This document shows, one piece after another, positions 43,686-53,448 of a DNA stretch of 64,000 nt. Source of the DNA: Cherax quadricarinatus (lineage: Eukaryota > Arthropoda > Malacostraca > Decapoda > Parastacidae); the NCBI RefSeq assembly GCF_038502225.1, contig NC_091391.1, positions 1,547,821-1,611,820 of the forward strand, in the 5' to 3' direction. The first letter of the stretch is position 1, and each line of letters starts with the position of its first letter. The translations under genes and the position numbers were made by a program. The notes beneath the pieces were generated by a model. That model had not been told where the DNA came from. It ran no database searches and was given only the letters and a program-made list of their open reading frames with translations.

Positions 43686-44304
43686 CATCCTATCCTCACT
43701 TAGCAATGTACCTTTACTGACGAATCGAGTTACAACAGGCTCTCTGACCAACATGCATACCTAAATAATGTATATTAGACCTGAGTTCCTCTATTCTGTT
43801 TCATACAGTATATTACTGCATAAACATTTAAAAATATACCAGAAATGTTATAAATGGTGCAAAAGTGACATTAAAACAATATCAAAGATGGTCAACACAA
43901 ACCCATTACCATTATAGTACAAGTTGACCATCACTAATCCGGCACCAATTTTCGCTAGCATAATTTCAAATTTCATTATTGTACTGCCTCAAATCATTAT
44001 ACTGACTCCAATTCCATCATTATACTGATTCAGAAATTGTGCAGATGGTTGTAAATCCACAGCAGCAAGCCAGAGGAGAAAAAAGCAGTGATGAAAATGA
44101 GGAAGATGTAGCAGAAAGTGTCTCTATTGATAGGTTAATTAAGTGTATTCTAACCTAACCACTCTGTAATCTGGCAAACTCACTAATCCGGCACATTACA
44201 TGTCCCAATGATGCCAGATTAGTGATGGCCAACCTGTACTATTCTCCTCACTTAGCGACAAATTTGTTTACTAACGGATTCCACTGTTAAGTCAGGAGAG
44301 GCTG
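43686..44304. mobile_element. TA-flanked MITE containing a second MITE
   Basis: The outer ends are CATCCTATCCTCACTTAGC and GTTAAGTCAGGAGAGGCTG, an inverted match with mismatches, flanked by TA. The inner element is at 43920-44236. Confidence 0.65.
43920..44236. mobile_element. inner MITE (CACTAATCCGGCA ends)
   Basis: It runs from CAAGTTGACCATCACTAATC to GATTAGTGATGGCCAACCTG, flanked by TA. Inside, AAACTCACTAATCCGGCAC repeats part of the terminus. Confidence 0.75.
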
Positions 44305-44329
44305 TATAATGTACATACTTGTAGAAATA

Positions 44330-44424
44330 AAGATTATTCTTATTATTATTATTACCTCATTATTATTATTACCTTATTATTATTATTACCTCATTATTAT
44401 TATTACCTCTGTGTCCTTGTATTA
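44330..44424 (+). mobile_element. foldback element 4, left fragment
   Basis: An (ATT)n-type microsatellite is followed by CCTCTGTGTCCTTGTATTA, which matches CCTCTGTGTCCATGTATTG of foldback element 1. The remainder resumes at 48272 after the large Tigger-like insertion. Confidence 0.65.
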
Positions 44425-44650
44425 CAGTGGAACTTCTACTTGCGAATTTAATCTGTTCCACGACCTTGCTCGCAACTGGATTTGCTTGTTTGCAGAGTCA
44501 ATTTTTCTCATTTTAATTAATTGAAATGCAATTAATCCATTCCAGTGGAATTCTGTACTTCAATAATTTCGCTAATATCAACTTTGCAGCTTATTTATCT
44601 ATCTCACTTGATCTAATATGACGATAAATAACATAGAAACCTGATATATA

Positions 44651-46981
44651 CAGTGGACCCCCGCATAGCGAACTTAATCCGTGCAAGAGGGCTGGCCGTT
44701 ATGCGAAATGTTCGCTATGCGAATTAATTTTCCCCATAAGAAATAATGGAAATAAAATTAATCCGTGCAAGACACCCAAAAGTATGAAAAAAAAATTTTT
44801 TACCACAAAAAAATGTTAATTTTAGTACACACAAACTGAAAAAGGCATGCACAATTACATGACACTTACTTTTATTGAAGATCTGGTGATGGTGATGGTG
44901 ATGGTGATGATTGAGTGTTAGTGTTTAGAAGGGGAATCCCCTTCCATTAGGACTTGAGGTAGCAAGTCCTTTTCTGGGGTTACTTCCCTTCTTCTTTTAA
45001 TGCCACTAGGACCAGCTTCAGAGTCACTGGACTTCTTTCGCACAACATATCTGTCCATAGTGGCCTGTACCTCTCGTTCCTTTATGATTTGTCTAAAGTG
45101 GTTCACAACAGTGTCATTGTAACAGTCACCAGCACGGCTTGCAATAGCTGTGTGAGGGTGATTTTCATCAAAAAAGGTTTGCACTTCAAGCCATTTTGCA
45201 CACATTTCCTTAATCTTTGAAGTAGGCAATTCCTTCAATTTCTCTCTCCCCTCCTTTGAACCAGTTTCCCCAGGTCTGGCCTCTTGCTCTTGAAGTTGAT
45301 CTATCAGCTCATCAGTGGTTAGTTCTTCATTGTCCTCCTCCACCAACTCTTCCACATCCTCCCCACTAACCTCCAACCCCAAGGACTTCCCCAATTCCAC
45401 AATTGATTCCTCAACTGGTATACTACTCCTCTCAGGGTTAGCCTCAAACCCTTCAAAATCCCTTTTGTCTACACATTCTGGCCACAGTTTCTTCCAAGCA
45501 GAGTTCAAGGTTCTCTTAGTCACTCCCTCCCAAGCCTTACCTATAAGGTTTACACAATTGAGGATATTAAAGTGATCCTTCCAAAACTCTTTTAGAGTCA
45601 ATCGAGTGTCTGTGGTCACTTCAAAGCACTTTTGAAACAGAGCTTTTGTGTACAGTTTCTTGAAGTTGGAAATGACCTGCTGGTCCATGGGCTGCAGGAG
45701 AGGAGTGGTATTAGGAGGCAAAAACTTCACCTTAATGAAGCTCATGTCCCCATAAAGTCGCTCTGCCACGTCTGTAGGATGACCAGGGGCATTGTCCAAC
45801 ACCAGGAGGCACTTAAGGTCTAATTTCTTTTCAGTTAGGTAATCTTTCACATTGGGGGCAAATGCATGGTGTAACCAGTTATAGAAAAATTCCCTAGTGA
45901 CCCATGCCTTACTGTTTGCCCTCCACAGCACACACAAATTATCCTTGAGGACATTCTTTTGCCTGAACGCTCTGGGAGTTTCAGAGTGATACACTAATAA
46001 AGGCTTAACTTTGCAATCACCACTAGCATTGGCACACATCAACAAAGTAAGCCTGTCTTTCATAGGCTTATGTCCTGGGAGTGCCTTTTCCTCCTGAGTA
46101 ATGTAGGTCCTGCTTGGCATTTTCTTCCAGAACAGGCCTGTTTCATCACAATTAAACACTTGTTCAGGTTCCAGTCCTTCAGTTTCTATGTACTCCTTGA
46201 ATTCATGCACATATTTTTCAGCCGCTTTGTGGTCCGAACTGGCAGCCTCACCATGCCATATCACACTATGGATGCCACTACGCTTCTTAAATCTCTCAAA
46301 CCAACCTTTGCTGGCCTTAAATTCACTCACATCATCACTAGTTGCAGGCATTTTTTTAATTAAATCGTCATGCAACTTCCTAGCCTTTTCACATATGATC
46401 GCTTGAGAGACGCTATCTCCTGCTAGCTGTTTTTCATTTATCCACACCAATAAGAGTCTCTCAACATCTTCCATCACTTGCGATCTTTGTTTCGAAAACA
46501 CAGTTAAACCTTTGGCAACAACAGCTTCCTTGATTGCCGTTTTCTTGCCCACAATAGAAGAGATGGTTGATTTTGGTTTCTTGTACAACCTGACCAGGTC
46601 GGTGATACGTACTCCACTTTCATACTTATCAATGATCTCTTTCTTCATTTCAATGGGTATTCTTACCCTTTGAGGTGTAGGGTTGGCACTAGAAGCTTTC
46701 TTGGGGCCCATGGTCACTTATTTTCCAGAAACAGCACCGAAAACACTGTAATAATACGAAATATTCCGAGTGTATGCTTGAATGTTACCGCGGAGGCTGG
46801 CTGGTAAACAATGGCACGGGCGGCACATGTGAGGCTGGCTGAGGGCGCACATTGGACGCGTCTCGGACGAAGGCCGCTGAGCGGGTTTTTGTCCACTATG
46901 CGGGGCAAAATTTTAGCGAACAAAGCGTCCGCTATGCGGATTGTTCGCTATGCAAGGCGTTCGCTATGCGGGGGTCCACTG
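44651..46981 (-). mobile_element. complete Tigger/pogo-type DNA transposon
   Basis: It is 2331 bp from CAGTGGACCCCCGCATAGCG to CGCTATGCGGGGGTCCACTG, flanked by TA. The right end repeats a TTCGCTATGCG-like motif several times, and the left end carries two. One intact transposase frame lies between. An empty site, the same flanking sequence without the element, lies at about 47160-47175 in a local duplication (GATATATACTCTAG). All parts needed for autonomy appear present. Confidence 0.95.
44918..46711 (-). CDS. Tigger/pogo-family DDE transposase
   Basis: The 597-residue frame is uninterrupted. The ATG at 46711-46709 (MGPKKAS) is preferred; the frame extends two codons upstream only to a GTG. 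About residues 15-68 form a helix-turn-helix of the CENP-B/psq type (VRIPIEMKKEIIDKYESG, ITDLVRLYKKPKSTISSI). A second CENP-B-type DNA-binding region spans about 75-145 (SKGWFERFKKRSGI). The DDE domain follows: FNCDETGLFWKKMP (Asp189), CLLVLDNAPGHPTD (Asp306), and LPPNTTPLLQPMDQQVIS (Asp343). The C-terminal part is acidic (VEELVEEDNEEL), then KRRRE. The length suits active Tigger transposases. The protein would bind the TIRs and cut and paste at TA sites; it may also mobilise the similar MITEs. No promoter was identified beyond the TIR. Confidence 0.95.
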   Translation of the reverse strand: MGPKKASSANPTPQRVRIPIEMKKEIIDKYESGVRITDLVRLYKKPKSTISSIVGKKTAIKEAVVAKGLTVFSKQRSQVMEDVERLLLVWINEKQLAGDSVSQAIICEKARKLHDDLIKKMPATSDDVSEFKASKGWFERFKKRSGIHSVIWHGEAASSDHKAAEKYVHEFKEYIETEGLEPEQVFNCDETGLFWKKMPSRTYITQEEKALPGHKPMKDRLTLLMCANASGDCKVKPLLVYHSETPRAFRQKNVLKDNLCVLWRANSKAWVTREFFYNWLHHAFAPNVKDYLTEKKLDLKCLLVLDNAPGHPTDVAERLYGDMSFIKVKFLPPNTTPLLQPMDQQVISNFKKLYTKALFQKCFEVTTDTRLTLKEFWKDHFNILNCVNLIGKAWEGVTKRTLNSAWKKLWPECVDKRDFEGFEANPERSSIPVEESIVELGKSLGLEVSGEDVEELVEEDNEELTTDELIDQLQEQEARPGETGSKEGREKLKELPTSKIKEMCAKWLEVQTFFDENHPHTAIASRAGDCYNDTVVNHFRQIIKEREVQATMDRYVVRKKSSDSEAGPSGIKRRREVTPEKDLLPQVLMEGDSPSKH

Positions 46982-46984
46982 TAC

Positions 46985-47215
46985 TCTAAAATGAATAAAA
47001 TATGTAACTCATGTACTGGTGTCGGCGGTGAACGAGAGTTTGTCTGGAGACCCGACAAAATACTCCTTGAATATTTCGCTATCATCAACTCTACGGCTTA
47101 TTTATCTATCAAAGTTCATCTAATATGAAATAATAAAGAATATAAATAACATAGAAACCTGATATATACTCTAGAAGGAATAAAATATGTCATTATGTAA
47201 CAGGTGGAGGCGGCC
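46985..47215. repeat. second unit of a local duplication, with empty Tigger site
   Basis: ACGGCTTATTTATCTATC, ATAACATAGAAACCTGATAT and GAATAAAATATGTCATTATG at 47095-47200 repeat the sequence at 44585-44650 plus 46982-47015. The site carries a single TA where the Tigger sits in the first unit. Confidence 0.85.
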
Positions 47216-47369
47216 ACAACCGCTCCCTCTTTGTTGTGGTAAACACTGCCATCTAGTGACGGCCTTTTGAAGCTATTATTATAATTATTATGTAGTACAT
47301 TATTATTATTATACATATGATATTATTATATACTATTATTATTACAATATAAATAATTTGTAATTTTTA

Positions 47370-48000
47370 TTCACACAAAAAATATAGGATTTACTGTTAT
47401 TCCTTATTGCAATAATTGTATAAATAATGTCAACCCATTCACGACTGCATAGTGGTCCGGTGGCCCGGTGGTCTGGTGGCTAAAACTCCCGCTTCACACA
47501 CGGAGGGCCCGGGTTCGATTCCCGGCGGGTGGAAACATTTCGACACGTTTCCTTACACCTGTTGTCCTGTTCACCTAGCAGCAAATAGGTACCTGGGTGT
47601 TAGTGGACTGGTGTGGGTGGCATCCTGGGGGACAACATTAAGGACCCCAATGAAAATAAGTTAGACAGTCCTCGATGACGCACTGACTTTCTTGGGTTAT
47701 CCTGGGTGGCTAACCCTCCAGGGTTAAAAATCCGAACGAAATCTTATCTTATCTTATCTCTTGGAATAGACAGCGACATCATTTGTTTACTCTTGAACAT
47801 AGCCAAGCAAATGAGTATTTCTCCCTCGTTCAGCTCAATTTCAAGGTACTTTTCATCGTGAAAGCATTAAAAATCATATCTATTTCTGTAATATATATTC
47901 CATTCTATCAATGAGACCAAAAAAACGAGAATACAACCATAAAAACCATACAAAAATACCGCGAAGGGACGGCTAATTGCTTAGAAGTGAACTCCATTAT
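47370..48000. mobile_element. piggyBac-like fragment split by a SINE
   Basis: CAACCCATTCACGACTGCAT before 47450, and GTTTACTCTTGAACATAGCC with ATGAGACCAAAAAAACGAGA after 47760, match the internal part of the 32029-33026 element. Confidence 0.75.
47456..47760 (+). mobile_element. tRNA-derived SINE, complete copy 2
   Basis: Nearly identical to the copy at 42812-43112, including GGGTTCGATTCCC, TACCTGGGTGTTAGTGGACT and TAACCCTCCAGGGTTAAAAA, ending in (ATCTT)n. It is inserted in the piggyBac-like fragment. Confidence 0.92.
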
Positions 48001-48271
48001 TTATGCTCCTATTTCTTTCATTTTTGGTGTACGTTAAGAAGCATCTTTCCATCATACATTGCCCAAGTTTCAATAGATAGTCCGACAAACAAATGAGATA
48101 CAATTCCCTAGATCAAGAGCAAGAGTCCCTCACCAGTGTCAAGCAACTTCCCTTGACGTCTGCTCACTTACAGAAATTTTGCTCGTGTATGGAAGCAAAA
48201 AATGAACCCATCGACTGCTCGTATTTGGAAAAACTTGCACGTGGATGCACTTGCAAGTAGAGGTTCTACTG

Positions 48272-48400
48272 TATTTGTAATGGCTTGACAAAGCTCATGG
48301 AGAGCAAAACACTGCCACAATAAAATGTCATATTAGTTGCACATGTATCCTTTTACCTAAAATATTGTCAGTAATTCTATCATTATAGGTAGTAGGTTGG
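48272..48400 (+). mobile_element. foldback element 4, right fragment
   Basis: TTTGTAATGGCTTGACAAAG, GCCACAATAAAATGTCATAT, CCTTTTACCTAAAATATTG and GTCAGTAATTCTATCATTA match the right arm and 3' end of element 1. Confidence 0.75.
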
Positions 48401-48509
48401 TAGACAGCAACCACCCAGGGAGGTACTACCGTCCTGCCAAGTGAGTGTAAAACGAAAGCCTGTAATTGTTTTGCATGATGGTAGGATTGCTGGTGTCTTT
48501 TGTCTGTCT

Positions 48510-48870
48510 CATAAACACGCAAGATTTCAGGTATGTCTTGCTACTTCTACTTACACTTAGGTCACACTACACAAACATGTACAAGCATATATATACACAC
48601 CCCTCTTGGTTTTCTGCTATTTTCTTTCTAGTTCTTGTTCTTGTTTATTTCCTCTTACCTCCATGGGGAAGTGGAACAGAATTCTTCCTCCGTAAGCCAT
48701 GCGTGTCGTAAGAGGCGACTAAAATGCCAGGGGCAAGGGGCTAGTAACCCCTTCTCCTGTATATATTACTAAATGTAAAAGGAGAAACTTTCGTTTTTCC
48801 TTTTGGGCCACCCCGCCTTGGTGGGATACGGCTGATGTGTTGAAAGAAAGAAAGAAAGAATTCTATCATA
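48510..48870 (+). mobile_element. RTE-derived short element with full 5' region
   Basis: It opens with CATAAACACGCAAGATTTCA, matching the first base of the RTE-like LINE (720), and follows the LINE leader for about 280 bp. It then switches directly to the LINE 3' tail (GGGCCACCCCGCCTTGGTGG), ending in GAAA repeats. There is no coding sequence. This is the most complete short copy in the window. Confidence 0.9.
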
Positions 48871-49980
48871 TTCTCCAATTAAGGAAATTCAGCCATCATT
48901 GTATGGACACATCAATAGGTTGTGAGTGACCAAAAAAACATAAGGAAGAGGGAGAAACGACTGATGCTTTCCTAAAGGTTGGGTAAAATTACAAAAAGGA
49001 ATGATGGTAACAATAGCAGTACAGTAATATGTTTATTACAGCAGCAAATTATATCTCTAGGGTATGGGATGGAGTAGTTAAATCTCCAGCTTCCTCCATA
49101 ACACTTTCCTTGAGGCGGCACACAAAGGATCATACAGATAACCGTTGATTTAAAAGTAACATGGGGTAGTGGGTGGCTAGTGTGGCATATTGAGATGAGA
49201 TTATTTTGCTGTAGTCATAACAAAAACAGTCAATTCTTCAACTGGCGCGCACTGTCCGTTTATTCCAAATTAAATGATCCAGCAGATTTTGTCCCGTATT
49301 TCCAACGTCCATTAAATCGAGGGTTTCTGTACATGCAAGACGCTACAATACGTATTTGGATTTCTGGGGGGCTGCTTGAGGGGTCTTACCAGTAAAATAA
49401 AACATAATTATAACATGGCCACATATATTTGTTCTTTGGATTTGTTAGGTCACTACTGAAGGTAGGGCTGGCATATTTTGTCTTATAAATATTATCAATA
49501 TTTCTTTAATAACATTATCATTACAAGAGATATTGCTCACAGAAAATAAAGATAATGGATACCTAGAAATGAATATACTGTACTTGATACAGCGACTAAC
49601 ACAAATAAAATATAATATACTGGCTATCAATGACTTAAATAATCTTAATACACACTACTCATGAGAATAAAGAAATTAAAGATACCCAGATGTTGCATAT
49701 GTATTAAATTCTTTACGTTATTTCATGTCAAAGTTAGAAACCTCACTGGGGTCTTTTTCCAGTGTGGTTTTAAGTCACTTCGAACTTTCAAAGTAGCAGC
49801 GGGTGTCTAGCATAGATAAGGTTGCTACTCTTAATACAGTATGCCGTTTGTTAAGATCTTGGGTAACCTCACTTAACAGGCAATATTCACCAATGGTTGC
49901 TTACCTATATATTCGACATTAATGCCATGTAGTTAACATATAGTACACAAAGTGTCAATCTTTTTTTTTTACCATTTAAA
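48871..49980. other. no gene recognised
   Basis: A 71-codon frame at 49180-49395 has no recognised domain. I saw no splice-consistent exon or dispersed repeat in this stretch. Confidence 0.45.
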
Positions 49981-49984
49981 AAGA

Positions 49985-50470
49985 AAAAAATATTAGAACA
50001 CTCCAGTAGGCCCATGCTAGGCAGGTCCTTCTAACTCATATATTTGTCTAACCTACTTTTAGAGCTTACCAAAGTGATGCTATATACTTATCACTTTCTT
50101 TCACACATCTACAATTCTACTGCTAAACCAATTCTTTCCTACATACTTTCTAAATCTCATGTTATACAACTTGAATCCATTATTTCAAGTTTTTTCTTGG
50201 TCATAAATTTTCAGCACTATTTTTTTTTTACGCATCTGCTATCACCCATGAGGCTCAGTGACCCGGAAAAAAAGAGAGAAAATTTTTTCTTCTTTTAAAA
50301 TATAGTAATTTATACAGGAAACGGGATTACTAGCCCCTTACTCTCAGCATTTTAGTTGCCTCTTATGACACATGACTTAGAGAAAGGATTCTTCTCCACT
50401 TTCCCATGAAGCAGTGCTCTATTTACATCCCCTTTATTTATGCCAGTCTTCCACTTGGACACCTAATATT
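49985..50470 (-). pseudogene. CR1-like LINE 3' fragment with B element inserted
   Basis: CAGTAGGCCCATGCTAGGCA starts the reversed 3' end, followed by coding-strand remnants (CTACAATTCTACTGCTAAAC, CTTGAATCCATTATTTC). A minus-strand B element (about 50265-50408, GGCATTTTAGT-like AGCATTTTAGTTGCCTC) splits it, and the LINE resumes at about 50412 (CTATTTACATCCCCTTTATT). Confidence 0.8.
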
Positions 50471-50499
50471 CTTCATATATTATACTTTTCAAGAGAGTA

Positions 50500-50688
50500 C
50501 AGTGGACCCCCGCTTTACGATCAGCTCCCAATGCGACCAATTATGTAAGTGCGTTTGTACGTGTATGTTTGGGGGTTTGAAAAGGACTAATCTAATTCAC
50601 AATATTCCTTATGGGAACAAATTCGTTCAGTACTGGCACCTGAACATACTTCTGGAATGAAATAATATCGTAAACCGGGGGTCCACTG
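50500..50688. mobile_element. Tigger-type MITE 3
   Basis: It runs from CAGTGGACCCCCGCTTTACG to GTAAACCGGGGGTCCACTG, with TA flanks. Confidence 0.9.
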
Positions 50689-51116
50689 TATATGCTTGGT
50701 ACTCTCCATCTTTGTAAGAAAAACAGACTGCAACATTTCTACTCGATATGCTTATGGATGTTAGTGGTTTTCTTTGTACTTAACAATATTTTGCTACACA
50801 TTGTGTATTATAAAAAGAAATAATTTTTTTAATTTTGAATTTGAATTCTACATACCTTGACCTGTTTCATTTTAATCTATATTTGGTATCTATGCATTAC
50901 AGTGTCGTACACTCTTCTCTAAATTATGAGAAAAGAATAGCTGGGGTGATTATGATCTTCCTAGCATGGGCCAACAGGCCTACTGCAAAGCTACCCCATT
51001 CTTATGTTGGTATGACCAATCAGGTATAAATGAGAGAGATGTAATAGTGTGTTGAAGCAAGGGGTAAAATTTGTCTCCTACCAAGGTAGAGTCACCCCAA
51101 AAAATGGATATACATC
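50689..51116. other. no gene; CR1-like 3' scrap at about 50945-51005
   Basis: The sequence is A/T-rich. TAGCATGGGCCAACAGGCCT and ATTCTTATGTT match the terminal part of the CR1-like family. Confidence 0.55.
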
Positions 51117-51300
51117 CCCATGGGGAAGTGGAGAAGAATCTTTCCTCTGTAAGTCATGTATATTGTAAAAGGTGATTAAAATACCGAAAGCAAGGGCCTA
51201 GTGATACCTTTTACTGAATGTAAAAAGAAGAAAAACTTTTGTTTTCATTTTTGGGCCACCCTGCCTTGGTGGGAGATGGCCAGGGTGTTGAAAAAAAAAA
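51117..51300 (+). mobile_element. RTE-derived short element (B element), diverged
   Basis: CCCCATGGGGAAGTGGAGAA, AAGGTGATTAAAATACCG and GGGCCACCCTGCCTTGGTGG, then poly-A. A reversed RTE 3' UTR piece follows to about 51430 (TTCCTTCAGAGTGCAGGCAC). Confidence 0.82.
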
Positions 51301-51469
51301 CATTCACCTTCTCTGATTCAACTGTTCTTTTGCCTGAAGTGTGTACACATCACAATTCAAATGAATCTCCAAATGGCAATACCCCTTTCCTTCAGAGTGC
51401 AGGCACTGTACTCTCTCACTATTTTCCACCTCTGTGACCCAAGAATTCCCCTGTGCCAAGATATTAGTA

Positions 51470-51648
51470 CAGTGGACCCCCGGTTTACGATATTATTTCA
51501 TTCCATAAGTATGTTCAGGTGCCAGTACTGAACGAATTTGTTCCCATAAGGAATATTGTGAATTAGATTAGTCCATTTCAGACCCCCAAACAAACGCACT
51601 TACATAATTGGTCGCATTGGGAGCTGATCGTAAAGTGGGGGTCCACTG
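51470..51648. mobile_element. Tigger-type MITE 4, reverse orientation
   Basis: It runs from CAGTGGACCCCCGGTTTACG to TAAAGTGGGGGTCCACTG, with TA flanks. The internal part is the reverse complement of the other copies. Confidence 0.9.
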
Positions 51649-52042
51649 TATTGTCCTACTGTGCAACACACCAACACCAGGGTAGATTGATATAGAATTC
51701 TTTTTCTACTTCTTTGCTGAAGCATTGCTCAGAATGACCTACTTCCACTCACAAATAACGCTCACCTGTGATGTTGCTCTAGCAGCTTCATCTTGCCTAT
51801 ATTCTAGTATGCAAGGTCTGCCAACATGTCTATGCTGCAGGTTTGAGGAACTAACTACATCCCATCGAAGGTAATGGACTGATAATGTCAAGGTTACTTC
51901 TACTACAGGAGGGCCCTACACATACAGCACCTTTTCAGTGTTCCATGTTTTTGTTGGCTTCAGACTGAGCCATTGTTTGCTAAGTTCCACCCATCAGCTA
52001 GTCACCAGTAAGTGAAACAATAGCACAATTGAAAGCCAAATA
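51649..52042. other. no gene recognised
   Basis: Unique sequence between two Tigger-type MITEs. No long frame was seen. Confidence 0.45.
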
Positions 52043-52246
52043 CAGTGGACCCCCGCTTTATGATCAGCTCCCAATGCGACCAATTATGTAAGTGTATTTA
52101 TGTAAGTGTGTTTGTACGTGTATGTTTGGGGGGTCTGAAATGGGCTAATCTAATTCACAATATTCCTTATGGGAACAAATTCATTCAGTACTGGCACCTG
52201 AACATACTTCTGGAATGAAATAATATCGTAAACCGGGGGTCCACTG
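52043..52246. mobile_element. Tigger-type MITE 5
   Basis: It runs from CAGTGGACCCCCGCTTTATG to AAACCGGGGGTCCACTG, with TA flanks. A short internal duplication of TTATGTAAGTG makes it longer than the other copies. Confidence 0.9.
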
Positions 52247-52402
52247 TATAGGCACTGTAAATAGGAGGCATTCCTGTACTTCTAGAATTCTACTGGTTTC
52301 TGTATTAGATTGAAGAAGCTTGATGTACAGGTGAAATATTTCAGCAATAAAGATTCTATAGCACTGCAAGTCTCTTATTAATCACTTTGTTGGTACTATA
52401 AA

Positions 52403-52580
52403 CAGTGGACCCCCGCTTTACGATCAGCAACCAATTATGTAAGTGCGTTTGTACATGTATGTTTGGGGGTCTGAAATGGACTAATCTAATTCACAATATT
52501 CCTTGTGGGAACAAATTTGTTCAGTAATGGCACCTGAACATACTTCTGGAATGAAATAATATCGTAAGCCGGGGGTCCAC
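52403..52580. mobile_element. Tigger-type MITE 6, right end cut
   Basis: It starts at CAGTGGACCCCCGCTTTACG. The right terminus breaks off after GGGGGTCCAC and joins CATGGGGAAGTG of a B element, which uses the same CCA bases. Confidence 0.85.
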
Positions 52581-52995
52581 CATGGGGAAGTGAAAAAAAA
52601 GAATCCTTCTTCTGTAAGCCATGCATGTCATAAGAGGTGGTTAAAATGCTGGAAGCATGGGGCTAGTAACTCCTCCTCCTGTGTAAACTACTAAATTTAA
52701 AAATTATTTTTTTTTTAGGGGGCTCTGGTGGCCTGGTGGTTAACGCTCTTGCTTCACACGGTGAGGGCCTGGGTTCGATTCCCAGCCAGAGTAGAAACAT
52801 TGGACGTGTTTCTTTCCACCTGTTGTCTATGTTCCCCATCAGTAAAATGGGTACCTGGGTGTTAGTCGACTGGTGTGGGTCGCATCCTGGGACACTGACC
52901 TAAGGAGGCCTGGTCACAGACCGGGCCGCGGGGGCGTTGACCCCCGGAACTCTCTCCAGGTAAACTGCCTCAGTGGGATACAGCCTGTTAAAAAA
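52577..52995 (+). mobile_element. B element interrupted by a complete tRNA-derived SINE
   Basis: The B element (CATGGGGAAGTG, GTAAGCCATGCATGTCATAA) is split near 52720. Its tail CTGCCTCAGTGGGATACAGC with poly-A resumes at about 52963. Between them, 52722-52960, lies a SINE with head GGCCTGGTGGTTAACGCTCT, B box GGGTTCGATTCCC and body GTGTGGGTCGCATCCTGGGA, ending ACTCTCTCCAGGTAAA. This SINE is a different subfamily from the copies at 42812 and 47456, whose tails are (ATCTT)n. Confidence 0.85.
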
Positions 52996-53119
52996 AAAAA
53001 AACTATTCAATCTGTCTTCCTACACAACTGATCTTCTCAAAACTCATAAAACCAGTCTTAAAATAGTATTTTTGCATTAACATCTAAATCAACAAGTGTT
53101 TCCTAAATTGATGCTGCAG

Positions 53120-53180
53120 AACTGACCAGACCGGGCCGCGGGGGCGTTGACCCCCGGAACTATCTCCAGGTAAACTCTGC
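53120..53180 (+). mobile_element. SINE 3' fragment
   Basis: GACCGGGCCGCGGGGGCGTT and CTATCTCCAGGTAAACTC match the 3' part of the SINE at 52905-52965. Confidence 0.75.
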
Positions 53181-53448
53181 TGACTACCCACTGAGTCAAC
53201 TACACAAGTTAGGGATGGTTAAACATATTTAGTTTGAGATGGGAATGATGTGAATACTCTTGCTCTACCATGGTTACATAACATGAATGTTTATATGTAT
53301 TGAGAATTACAAAAGATACAAATGACAACATTTATATAGGCATGCATACACTGATCTATTGCAACCAGAATGTTACATTAAGTCATACCATGACCTTCAG
53401 AAAAATGAAGAACTCTACATTATAAAGGCTGATCATTTATACACAACA
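53181..53448. other. no gene recognised
   Basis: A/T-rich, unique sequence. Confidence 0.45.

Larger units (their letters stand above)
44425..48271. mobile_element. Tigger-like outer element, ~3.8 kb, heavily loaded with insertions
   Basis: The ends are CAGTGGAACTTCTACTTGCG and GCAAGTAGAGGTTCTACTG, with TA on both sides. It contains the complete Tigger (44651-46981), a SINE (47456-47760), and piggyBac-like fragments. Its own transposase is not seen. TA flanks and TIRs were read directly; membership in Tigger is inferred from the TIR pattern. Confidence 0.72.

Noticed and set aside
49180..49395. 71-codon plus-strand frame that reads plausibly as protein
   Set aside because: No domain, splice signals or partner exon; expected by chance in 64 kb.
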